Of a DNA stretch of 64,000 bases, positions 34,505 to 42,414 are shown in pieces. The position numbers and the translations under genes were made by a program. Source of the DNA: Alteribacillus sp041949975 (GTDB lineage Bacteria; Bacillota; Bacilli; Bacillales; Marinococcaceae); the NCBI RefSeq assembly GCF_041949975.1, contig NZ_JBHFQG010000008.1, forward strand, positions 62,001 to 126,000, read 5' to 3'. How positions within the stretch are numbered: position 1 is the first letter of the stretch; the number at the start of each line of letters is the position of its first letter. The notes under the pieces were generated by a model. The model was not told the DNA's origin. It saw only the letters and a list, made by a program, of their open reading frames with translations, and did no database searches.

Positions 34505-34738
34505 TTTTCGTCCCCCGTCTTTTTCAGTTGCAGCACTTCATCAGACCATTTTTTATGCGGCTAGAATTAACGCACCAACATAGAAGCCCCCTTGCGTACT
34601 TTGTGAACAGGCCCTATTTTGCCGGTCTTAATAATAAACGTTTCATTAGGGTAAAATTCAATCCGCTTCTAGAAATATATATGCCAAATGCGCGGACAAG
34701 CATGACATTTTTTTAGAGAATGTTGGGAGGAAGTTAAT

Positions 34739-35068
34739 ATGGATGAACAACAGTTCGAAGTTTGGAAATCAGATGCTGAACCTGCGTTAAAGAGCAAAGT
34801 AGAGGAATTTCATATGCTCGGCTACCACCATGCAGATAAAGAAGAAGTGTGGAATTGTGTGATGGAAAAAATAAAAAAAATGGACGGTTATATGCGTTTT
34901 CATGTTTTAATCAATATAATATTAACATTAAGACTTAGTGAATATATGAACAGATTAACTATTTCTTCCTACAAAGAAAGCAGCTTGCATTATTCTGATC
35001 CCTCAAGTTTGGACGATTTAATGGGAGAAATTGAAAGCCACACTTCAAATAAACGTCATTTGACATAA
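34739..35068 (+). CDS. comN: Post-transcriptional regulator ComN (YrzD)
   Basis: 109 aa. The ComN family promotes accumulation of the comE operon mRNA and localises to the division site in B. subtilis. It matches in size and place (between spoVB and secDF). The core VEEFHMLGYHHADKEEVWNCVMEKI and FHVLINIILTLRLSEYMNRLT are recognisable. GGGAGG precedes the ATG. Confidence 0.85.
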   Translation: MDEQQFEVWKSDAEPALKSKVEEFHMLGYHHADKEEVWNCVMEKIKKMDGYMRFHVLINIILTLRLSEYMNRLTISSYKESSLHYSDPSSLDDLMGEIESHTSNKRHLT

Positions 35069-35167
35069 AAAACCAGGCATCAGTATAATTAAAATGCTGC
35101 TTTCAAAGGTAATCATTTACATAATTTTTTAAGAATCATAGTTGGATTAAAAAAGATATTCACTATC

Positions 35168-35257
35168 AGCGCCCAGCCAATGACTAATTACCTTTCTTCA
35201 AAAAAGCAAGCTAACTTGTTAGAAAGAAAGGCAGGACTATTGGCTATTTAGGGCGCT
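35168..35257. repeat. Short hairpin member of the intergenic repeat family
   Basis: Nested complementary arms: AGCGCCC (35168)/GGGCGCT (35251), AGCCAAT (35175)/ATTGGCT (35239), CCTTTCTT (35191)/AAGAAAGG (35224) and an inner CAAG/CTTG. Its ends (TCAGCGCCCAGCC and GGGCGCTTACGCTTTTC) are those of the long repeat at 59480-59800, but the interior is different and only 90 bp. It lies downstream of comN. The rest of this 311-bp gap has a TTTCCCT/AGGGAA hairpin (35317-35355) just before the secD ribosome binding site. Confidence 0.8.
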
Positions 35258-35379
35258 TACGCTTTTCAAATAGGATGTTTAAAACATAGTATAACAAGGA
35301 AACTACTGTTTTGAGACGGCCTTTCCCTTTGTTACTTGTACGGCATTAGGGAAGCCGGCCGAAGGAGGATGAAGCACCA

Positions 35380-36681
35380 ATGGTGAAAAAATGGAGAATT
35401 GTGGTTTTTTTTGTGATTGTAATCCTTTTGGGCGGGATTATTTCACAAACCGTTATGAATACCGCAAAAGGAATTAATTTGGGACTGGATTTACAAGGCG
35501 GTTTCGAAATCTTATATGAAGTGAACCCGGCAGAGGATGGATCGGAAATCACAGAAGAAACCTTGCAAGCAACAGTGAGTGCCTTAAACCAAAGAGTTAA
35601 TGTGCTGGGTGTATCTGAACCAAATATTACGATAGAAGGTGAAGATCGGATCAGGGTCCAGCTTGCCGGGGTGGAAGATCAGCAAACAGCTCGGGAGCTT
35701 TTAGCTACCGAAGCTGATTTAAGCTTCCGGGATGTAGATGACAACGAGCATCTTTCCGGTGAAGACCTTGAAGAAAATGGAGCAAGTGTAGGTTTTGATC
35801 AATCAAATCAACCGGTTGTGACCGTAACGTTACGAGATGGAAATGCTTTTGGGAAAGTAACAGAAAACATACTGAATGAGTATAACCCTCCTAATAATCG
35901 TCTTGTCATTTGGCTTGATTATGAAGAAGGAGATTCTTTTACAGAAGAATCGCAAGAAGCGGAACCTAAATACTTATCAGCTCCAACTGTAAATCAGCCC
36001 CTTTATCATAAAAACATACAAATTGAAGGAGATTTTGAACTAGAAGAAGCAGAGTTTTTGGCAGAAGTGCTTAATTCAGGATCTCTGCCAGTAGAACTTG
36101 AAGAAATTTACTCCAATGCTGTTGGTGCTTCCCTTGGAGAAGATGCAATGGAAAAAACGATTTTTGCAGGTTTTATTGGTATTGGCCTTATTCTGGCATA
36201 CATGCTGGTTTACTACCGTTTTATGGGTGTAATTGCAGCAGTAACGTTAAGCGCATATATTTATATTGTTTTAACAATCTTTTATTGGATGCAAGGCGTA
36301 TTGACACTTCCAGGTGTTGCGGCTCTTATTTTAGGTGTTGGTATGGCAGTAGATGCTAATATCATTACGTATGAACGAATAAAGGAAGAAATAAGATCAG
36401 GCAGATCAATCATGTCAGCATTTAAATCTGGTTCAAGAAGGTCGCTTTCAACCATTTTAGACGCTAATATTACGACCATTCTTGCAGCTGGGGTCCTGTT
36501 TTACTATGGTACAAGTTCTGTACAAGGATTTGCTGTAATGCTTATTGTAAGTATATTAACAAGCTTTCTGACTGCAGTTTATGGATCCAGGCTTCTTCTC
36601 GGACTATGGGTTAAAAGCAGAATCTTTAATAAAAAACCCCAGGTTTTTGGAGTAAAGGAGAGTGAAATCAGTGAACTTTAA
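35380..36681 (+). CDS. secD: Protein translocase subunit SecD
   Basis: 433 aa. TM1 (8-25), a periplasm-equivalent domain starting GLDLQGGFEILYEV, P1-like repeats (SALNQRVNVLGVSEPNITIEGEDRIRVQL), then five TM helices with VGMAVDANIITYERIKEE. It uses the proton gradient to pull proteins out of SecYEG. In B. subtilis SecD and SecF are one fused protein; here SecD ends on its own and secF starts 11 bp before its stop. GAAGGAGG precedes the start. Confidence 0.95.
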   Translation: MVKKWRIVVFFVIVILLGGIISQTVMNTAKGINLGLDLQGGFEILYEVNPAEDGSEITEETLQATVSALNQRVNVLGVSEPNITIEGEDRIRVQLAGVEDQQTARELLATEADLSFRDVDDNEHLSGEDLEENGASVGFDQSNQPVVTVTLRDGNAFGKVTENILNEYNPPNNRLVIWLDYEEGDSFTEESQEAEPKYLSAPTVNQPLYHKNIQIEGDFELEEAEFLAEVLNSGSLPVELEEIYSNAVGASLGEDAMEKTIFAGFIGIGLILAYMLVYYRFMGVIAAVTLSAYIYIVLTIFYWMQGVLTLPGVAALILGVGMAVDANIITYERIKEEIRSGRSIMSAFKSGSRRSLSTILDANITTILAAGVLFYYGTSSVQGFAVMLIVSILTSFLTAVYGSRLLLGLWVKSRIFNKKPQVFGVKESEISEL

Positions 36682-37618
36682 GACTAAAAAACAATTGCCT
36701 TTTGTTAAACACCGAAAAAAGTTCTTCATGTTTTCTCTAGCCTTTACGCTTTTAGGAATAATATTATTGTCCACTGTAGGATTAAACCTTGGTATTGATT
36801 TTGAGAGCGGCTCAAAAGTAGAAGTATTAGCAGGTGACACATTAACGGAAGACCAGGTTTATGAAGACTTTTCCGAAGCCGGGAGCGGTTATAAACCCGA
36901 TGATGTCACTCTAGCTGGAGATAACAATGAAATGGCTTATGCAAGTTTTATTGGTACGTTAGACCAAAGTGAAATAGCTGAAATTCAAAATTATTTTATG
37001 GACAAGTATGATAATGAACCTAGTGTGAGTACGGTTTCGCCGCAGGTGGGGCAGGAATTAGCTAAAAATGCACTAATTTCAGTTTTGATTGCTTCTGTAG
37101 GGATAATCATTTATGTAAGTATTCGTTTCCAATTTTTATATGGGGTTGCGTCTATAGTCGCTCTGCTTCATGATGCTTTTTTTATCATAGTTATATTTTC
37201 AATTCTGCAATTTGAAGTTAACGTTCCTTTTATTGCAGCTGTGTTAACGATTGTGGGTTATTCGATAAACGATACGATAGTGACGTTTGATCGAATTAGG
37301 GAAAATATGCGTGAGCAAGAAGAAATAAAGACTTTTGATAATTTGGCTTCTGTCGTAGACATTAGTTTGAACCAAACGTTGGCAAGGTCAATCAACACAG
37401 TATTAACAGTTGTCTTTGCAGCAGCTTGTATATTTCTACTTGGAGGAGAAGCAATTCGTTCCTTTTCATTTGCTTTATTGGTAGGTTTAATAGCTGGTAC
37501 GTATTCTTCATTATTTCTAGCTTCTCAGTTATGGCTGGTTTGGAAGTGGAAAAGTTTGGAACGAGAAAAGAATAAGCCGAAAAAAGAAGACCCAGAAGAT
37601 TTAGAACCGGAGTTATAG
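36671..37618 (+). CDS. secF: Protein translocase subunit SecF
   Basis: 315 aa. TM1 (about 18-36), then GLNLGIDFESGSKVEV, an extracytoplasmic domain, and TM2-6 with VGYSINDTIVTFDRIRENMR and a short charged tail. The GTG at 36671 is preferred over GTG 36662, because AAAGGAG at 36654-36660 is correctly spaced only for the former. The overlap with secD implies translational coupling and equal dosage of the two halves. Confidence 0.94.
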   Translation: MNFKTKKQLPFVKHRKKFFMFSLAFTLLGIILLSTVGLNLGIDFESGSKVEVLAGDTLTEDQVYEDFSEAGSGYKPDDVTLAGDNNEMAYASFIGTLDQSEIAEIQNYFMDKYDNEPSVSTVSPQVGQELAKNALISVLIASVGIIIYVSIRFQFLYGVASIVALLHDAFFIIVIFSILQFEVNVPFIAAVLTIVGYSINDTIVTFDRIRENMREQEEIKTFDNLASVVDISLNQTLARSINTVLTVVFAAACIFLLGGEAIRSFSFALLVGLIAGTYSSLFLASQLWLVWKWKSLEREKNKPKKEDPEDLEPEL

Positions 37619-37624
37619 TTGTTT

Positions 37625-37657
37625 AAAAGGTCATGGTACATACCATGACCTTTTAAT
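37625..37657. terminator. Terminator of secDF
   Basis: 13-bp perfect stem AAAAGGTCATGGT/ACCATGACCTTTT with a 4-base loop. Confidence 0.85.
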
Positions 37658-37697
37658 TGGTATAATTTAAAGGTGACGTTAAATTGGTGGTGGGAAA

Positions 37698-38594
37698 TTG
37701 GAAAACTATGATGAACAGCGTTATAAAATGGTACGGACTGGAGCACTGGTCGGTATTTTTGGTAACATTTTTCTGGCGTTAATAAAAGGTGTTGTAGGAT
37801 GGGTAGCAGACAGCCGTGCACTTCTCGCTGATGCAGTTCACTCTGCCTCAGATGTAGTGGGATCTGTTGCAGTGTTAATTGGAGTGCGTGCTGCCAAACT
37901 CCCTCCAGATAAAGACCATCCATATGGCCATGGAAAAGCAGAGACGGTTACAGCTATTATTGTTGCAGTACTATTGTTTATCGTTGGTTTTGAAATAGGT
38001 TTAGATGCATTAAAAGATGCAGGGAATCCTGTTACTGTACCTAAGCCAGCTGCTTTATATGCTGTTGTTTTTTCCATTCTTTTAAAAGAAAGTATGTTTC
38101 GCTATAAACATTTTCTGGGTAAAAAATATAAAAGTGACGCACTCTTAACAGACGCCTGGCACCATCGTTCGGATGTATTTTCATCCCTGGCTGCACTGTT
38201 AGGGATAGGGGCTTCGCTTCTAGGGAATCAATTAAATATTTCCTGGTTGTTATATGGTGATCTCGCTGCAGGAGTTTTTGTAGCTATTTTAATTATGAAA
38301 ATGGCCTGGAAGTTAGGTAAAGAATCTATTCATAATGCATTGGATCATGTATTACATGTTGAAGACACTGTGAAAATGAGAGAACAAGCTGAAGAAATTG
38401 AAGGTGTTATACAAATTGATGAATTTTTTGCAAGGGAACACGGACATTATGTGATAATTGATATAAAAATAGCAGTTGATCCAGCAATTACAGTTGAAGA
38501 GGGACACGCTATTGGTAAAAAGGTAAAAGAAAAACTTTTAGAAGATGAGCACGTTAAAGATGTATTTATTCACATCAATCCTTATGAAGGCTGA
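37698..38594 (+). CDS. Cation diffusion facilitator (CDF) transporter
   Basis: 298 aa. Six TM helices with the two metal-binding signatures LADAVHSASDV (about 42-52) and LTDAWHHRSDV (about 149-159), the HPYGHGKAE loop, and a C-terminal cytoplasmic domain (about 205-295). It exports a divalent metal (Zn, Mn, Fe or Co); an HxxxD-type second site is compatible with Mn or Zn. The TTG start follows GGTGGTGGG. B. subtilis has a different gene (yrvC) in this place. Confidence 0.92.
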   Translation: MENYDEQRYKMVRTGALVGIFGNIFLALIKGVVGWVADSRALLADAVHSASDVVGSVAVLIGVRAAKLPPDKDHPYGHGKAETVTAIIVAVLLFIVGFEIGLDALKDAGNPVTVPKPAALYAVVFSILLKESMFRYKHFLGKKYKSDALLTDAWHHRSDVFSSLAALLGIGASLLGNQLNISWLLYGDLAAGVFVAILIMKMAWKLGKESIHNALDHVLHVEDTVKMREQAEEIEGVIQIDEFFAREHGHYVIIDIKIAVDPAITVEEGHAIGKKVKEKLLEDEHVKDVFIHINPYEG

Positions 38595-38618
38595 CGAGTA
38601 AATGAAAGGAGCAGGAAA

Positions 38619-38951
38619 ATGAGGGGACAATCTGTTTTAATATTAGGAATTATAACTGCTCTTGTAATTGCTATTTTTGCAGTAATTAATGTGGATGGTG
38701 TGGAAGTGAATTATTTGTTCGGCTCAGCTGAATGGCCATTAATTTTAGTTATACTAGGCTCTGTGTTAATGGGTGCTATTATAGTTGGATCTCTTGGGAT
38801 GTTACGAGTATATCGATTACAGCAAGAGGTTAAACATTGGAAAAGAAGAGCTCAAAACCCTGCAGACAGGGATGGCCATTCAATGAAGTCAAGATCTGCA
38901 AGCACCATGAAAGAAGATGCCGCCTCTAAGAGAAAGGAAAGACGATCATAG
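38619..38951 (+). CDS. yrvD: LapA domain membrane protein (YrvD)
   Basis: 110 aa. Two TM segments (6-25 and 40-62) with FAVINVDGVEVNYLFGSAEWPLILVIL, then a basic coiled-coil tail rich in Lys, Arg and Ser. It belongs to the DUF1049/LapA family, next to recJ as in B. subtilis. Function unknown; LapA in Gram-negatives helps assemble lipopolysaccharide-modifying complexes, which does not transfer here. Confidence 0.85.
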   Translation: MRGQSVLILGIITALVIAIFAVINVDGVEVNYLFGSAEWPLILVILGSVLMGAIIVGSLGMLRVYRLQQEVKHWKRRAQNPADRDGHSMKSRSASTMKEDAASKRKERRS

Positions 38952-38969
38952 GAAACATGTGTTGACTGA

Positions 38970-38998
38970 TTGTATCCCCTGATCGGCTTTAGTATAAT
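38970..38998 (+). promoter_or_regulatory. Candidate sigma-A promoter of recJ
   Basis: TTGTAT, a 17-bp spacer and a perfect TATAAT, 21 bases before the recJ start. Confidence 0.4.
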
Positions 38999-39019
38999 AA
39001 GTGGGTCAGGGGTGGTTTT

Positions 39020-41395
39020 ATGTTAAGACCAAAAACACGTTGGGAATGGACGGAAGAAGAACTTAACGGGTATGAAGAATTACAGCAGGATTTACACCTA
39101 TCTTCTTTAACATCAAAAATTTTATGGAGACGAGGGTATAAAAATAAAGAGGAAGCACAAAAATTTTTATATTCAGATATAACTCAAACACATGATCCAT
39201 TTTTAATGGATGGGATGGAGCAAGCAGTTAATAGAATCAAACAAGCAGTACAAAACAAGGAAAAAATTCTTGTGTTCGGTGACTATGATGCTGATGGTGT
39301 ATCCAGTACAACTATTATGATTATGCTGTTAAAAGAGTTGAAAGCTGACTTTGGCTGGTACATACCAAACAGATTTACAGAAGGGTATGGACCAAATATC
39401 CCAGCATTGAAAACAGCCAGGGAAGAAGGAGCTTCATTAGTCATTACTGTAGATACTGGAATAGCAGCTGTTTCAGAAATAAAAGCAGCAAATGATATAG
39501 GACTGGATGTAATCGTAACAGACCATCATGAGCCGCCTCCGGAATTGCCTGAAGCATACTCTATTGTTAACCCAAAAAAGCCGGGCTGTACTTATCCCTT
39601 TAAAGAACTGGCTGGAGCAGGAATCGCTTTAAAAGTAGCTCAAGCGTTGCTTGGATATTTTCCAAAACATATGCTTGACATCTTTACCTTAGGAACGGTA
39701 AGTGATCTGGTACCATTATTAGATGAAAACAGAGCAATGGTAAAAGTCGGATTAAAAGAACTTTCAAGTTCACAAAAACCGGGAGTAAAGGCATTAAAGT
39801 CTATTTGCGGAATTGATGGAGAAGATATTCAGGAAGAACATGTTGGATTTGCGATGGGACCAAGAATTAATGCTGCTGGAAGAATGGAAGCGGCTGATCC
39901 AGCTGTACATCTCCTTACTTCTGTTCATCAAGAAGAAGCTAACGAATGGGCCCGGATCATTGACAGTTTAAACAAAGAACGCCAAAACATTGTCAATGAA
40001 ATGACTAATGAAGCAATAGAAGAAGTAGAAAACAATTTTCCACCTGAAAATAATAAAGTGATCGTTGTTGGAAAACAAGGCTGGAATCCAGGAGTAATTG
40101 GTATTACGGCTTCAAGATTAACAGAAAGGTTTTACCGCCCGGTTATTGTATTAGCTATTGATGAAGAAAAAGAAGAAGCAAAGGGATCTGCGCGCAGTAT
40201 AGAGGGCTTTGATATATACAAGCAGTTATCTAAAAATCGAGAACTTCTTCCTCATTTTGGGGGCCACCCAATGGCAGCTGGTCTTACAATGAACATGCAT
40301 GATATTGAAGAGTTGAGAAACAGGCTCTGTGAGCAGGCACAAAGAGACTTAGACGAAAGTGCATTAATTCCTTTAACTAAAATTGATATGCCTATTTCAA
40401 TCGAAGATGTATCAATAAATTCTTTAGAAGAAATGAGAAAACTGGCTCCTTTTGGCGTAGGTAATCCTAAGCCTGTTTTTATGCTGAACGATGTAGAAGT
40501 GGCATCTAAACGAAAAATTGGAAGTGAGAAAAACCATTTGAAAATGGAATTAGCTTCTGATTCTGTCCGACTGGACTGCATAGGTTTTCGTTTAGGTCAT
40601 CTCGCAGATGGAATAACGGAGAGAGCGTCAGCAGATGCTGTAGGGGAATTGTCCATTAATGAGTGGAATGGTTTTAGAAAACCCCAATTATTCTTGCAGG
40701 ACGTAGCGGTAAACGAATGGCAGCTGTTTGATAAAAGGAAAAGTCCAAATGAATTAGAAGAACAAATTAATCAACTGCCTGATGAAGATACGGCTGTAAT
40801 AGTTTTTCAAGAGAGTACATATTCAAGCCTGCTCCCAGTTTTAGAAAATAAGAAACCGATATTGCCTGACCGGTTAGACGAAGAGGAAATCTTAGCTCAT
40901 AATCTAGTGATTGCTGACATGCCTTCTAGTATATCTGAGTTAGAAAACCAGCTGTCACGTATTTCTGGAATAGAAAGAGTTTATGCTTTCTTTGAAGAAA
41001 AAAATCAACTATATTTTCAATCCACTCCAACACGTGAGGACTTTAAATGGTATTACGCATTCTTAAAGAAGCGGGAAGCTTTTGATGTAAAAAAACATGG
41101 AGATGAATTAGCTCGTCGCAAAGGCTGGCTTCCTTCCTCGGTTTCTTTTATGACAGAAGTGTTTTTTGAACTGGATTTTGTTACAATGAACAACGGTATT
41201 GTTACTATTAACAAGAAACCATCAAAAAAAGATTTAACAAATTCTTTATATTACCAGAATCATATTCAAAAAAAACATGCTGAACAGGAATTGTTGTATT
41301 CTACTTATAATGAATTAAAGGAGAAACTGACACCGTATGTAACAGATGTTACTTTGAAAAATGATTTGAAGGAGAAGGTTGGCAATGGATTTTAA
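39020..41395 (+). CDS. recJ: Single-stranded-DNA-specific exonuclease RecJ
   Basis: 791 aa (B. subtilis 786). The DHH phosphoesterase core has VFGDYDADGVSSTTIM (about 84-99), VITVDTGIAA and VTDHHEPP, followed by DHHA1 with GGHPMAAGLTM, an OB region, and the C-terminal extension common in Firmicutes. It degrades 5' ended single strands in recombination and mismatch repair. It overlaps apt by 11 bp. Confidence 0.95.
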   Translation: MLRPKTRWEWTEEELNGYEELQQDLHLSSLTSKILWRRGYKNKEEAQKFLYSDITQTHDPFLMDGMEQAVNRIKQAVQNKEKILVFGDYDADGVSSTTIMIMLLKELKADFGWYIPNRFTEGYGPNIPALKTAREEGASLVITVDTGIAAVSEIKAANDIGLDVIVTDHHEPPPELPEAYSIVNPKKPGCTYPFKELAGAGIALKVAQALLGYFPKHMLDIFTLGTVSDLVPLLDENRAMVKVGLKELSSSQKPGVKALKSICGIDGEDIQEEHVGFAMGPRINAAGRMEAADPAVHLLTSVHQEEANEWARIIDSLNKERQNIVNEMTNEAIEEVENNFPPENNKVIVVGKQGWNPGVIGITASRLTERFYRPVIVLAIDEEKEEAKGSARSIEGFDIYKQLSKNRELLPHFGGHPMAAGLTMNMHDIEELRNRLCEQAQRDLDESALIPLTKIDMPISIEDVSINSLEEMRKLAPFGVGNPKPVFMLNDVEVASKRKIGSEKNHLKMELASDSVRLDCIGFRLGHLADGITERASADAVGELSINEWNGFRKPQLFLQDVAVNEWQLFDKRKSPNELEEQINQLPDEDTAVIVFQESTYSSLLPVLENKKPILPDRLDEEEILAHNLVIADMPSSISELENQLSRISGIERVYAFFEEKNQLYFQSTPTREDFKWYYAFLKKREAFDVKKHGDELARRKGWLPSSVSFMTEVFFELDFVTMNNGIVTINKKPSKKDLTNSLYYQNHIQKKHAEQELLYSTYNELKEKLTPYVTDVTLKNDLKEKVGNGF

Positions 41396-41900
41396 AGAGT
41401 ATATCACTGTAGTAGAAAATTACCCTAAGGAAGGGATTCGTTTTAAAGATATAACAACATTAATGCAGAACGGAGAAGTTTATAAAAAAGCAATCAAGGA
41501 AATGACTGCTTTTGCTTCCAATCAAGATATTGATGTGGTCGTAGGGCCAGAAGCCAGAGGTTTTGTAGTAGGATGTCCGATTGCTTATGCACTTGGGAAA
41601 GGTTTTGTGCCGGTGCGTAAAAAGGGAAAGCTTCCTCGAGAAACTGTTGATGCAGATTACGGTCTTGAATATGGGAAAGATTCTCTCTCCATTCATAAAG
41701 ACGCTATCCTGCCGGGGCAAAATGTATTAATCACAGATGATTTGCTCGCTACAGGCGGAACCGTTAATGCTACAGTGAAGTTAGTCGAACAATTAGGAGG
41801 AAATGTTGCCGGTCTTGCATTTATGATAGAACTGCTTTATTTAAATGGCCGGGAAAACCTTGATAATTATGACATATATTCCCTTGTGACATTTGATTAA
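41385..41900 (+). CDS. apt: Adenine phosphoribosyltransferase Apt
   Basis: 171 aa. Salvages adenine with PRPP to AMP. YPKEGIRFKDITTLMQ, GPEARGFVVGCPIAY and the PRPP motif VLITDDLLATGGT are present. The ATG at 41385, 7 bases after AAGGAGAAGG, is used; a TTG at 41379 lies too close to that site. The product neighbours RelA, as in B. subtilis. Confidence 0.97.
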   Translation: MDFKEYITVVENYPKEGIRFKDITTLMQNGEVYKKAIKEMTAFASNQDIDVVVGPEARGFVVGCPIAYALGKGFVPVRKKGKLPRETVDADYGLEYGKDSLSIHKDAILPGQNVLITDDLLATGGTVNATVKLVEQLGGNVAGLAFMIELLYLNGRENLDNYDIYSLVTFD

Positions 41901-41927
41901 ATAAGACATTCCTATCAAAAGCGTATT

Positions 41928-42118
41928 TTGTTAAACTTTAGGGAAGTATCGATAAACAGTGTAAAATAACTACTGCTTTCAACGTCCTGGATATACTAAT
42001 AACGCCGCTGCCGAAGAGTCTTTAGGTGGCAATGTAAGCTGAAACTGTAGTTAAGATATCTGCAATTATGTATATCATATTTGTTTTCCTGCTTAAGCTC
42101 GCCGTTCGGCGAGTTTTT
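41928..42118 (+). ncRNA. Candidate structured RNA between apt and relA (own promoter and terminator)
   Basis: A promoter-like TTGTTA-N17-GATAAA (41928-41956) would start RNA near 41963. A long-range stem AACTAC..TTTCA (41968-41981) with TGAAA..GTAGTT (42040-42052) encloses a GCTGCC/GGTGGC hairpin (42007-42030). A clean intrinsic terminator, CTCGCCG-TT-CGGCGAG with T5, ends it at 42118. Either a stand-alone small RNA of about 155 nt or a terminating leader for relA. It matches no riboswitch I know; I compared it mentally with M-box, purine, ydaO and preQ1 classes. Confidence 0.45.
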
Positions 42119-42399
42119 CTAAATAGAAAGTGAATAAAGTCTATTAAAATGATGTTAATATGCTTGTGGTTTGCTTAACGCTGTTAGGAGCGTAAAAAAT
42201 TTTATCGGTAAACGGTATAAGCAAAACATCGGGTTCATTGTACAGGGTGTACTAATACCTCGTTGCAGCAGCGCGGAATTTTTTTGGAGCCTTTACTAGA
42301 AGACCAGCAGAGTTTTGCTAAAATTCGACAGGTTTCATAATACTTTACAGAAACATCAAACTTAAAGATAATATAAAGAAATAATGATTTTAGAAAGGC
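42119..42399 (+). other. relA upstream region, no gene seen
   Basis: About 280 AT-rich bases between the terminator and relA. A short GTACA/TGTAC inverted repeat (42239-42252) and several weak pairings (GCTTAA, CGTTGCAGCAGCG) are present, but no coding frame with a ribosome binding site. The relA promoter is presumably here; no convincing -35/-10 pair was found. Confidence 0.4.
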
Positions 42400-42414
42400 A
42401 TGCAGGGTGATTCC

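Noticed and set aside
34528..34716. 62-codon plus-strand frame between spoVB and comN
   Set aside because: No ribosome binding site, odd composition, and it occupies a divergent promoter region.
41968..42052. Magnesium (M-box) riboswitch upstream of relA
   Set aside because: A GCCGCTGCC stretch recalls the M-box, but the other conserved M-box blocks are missing.
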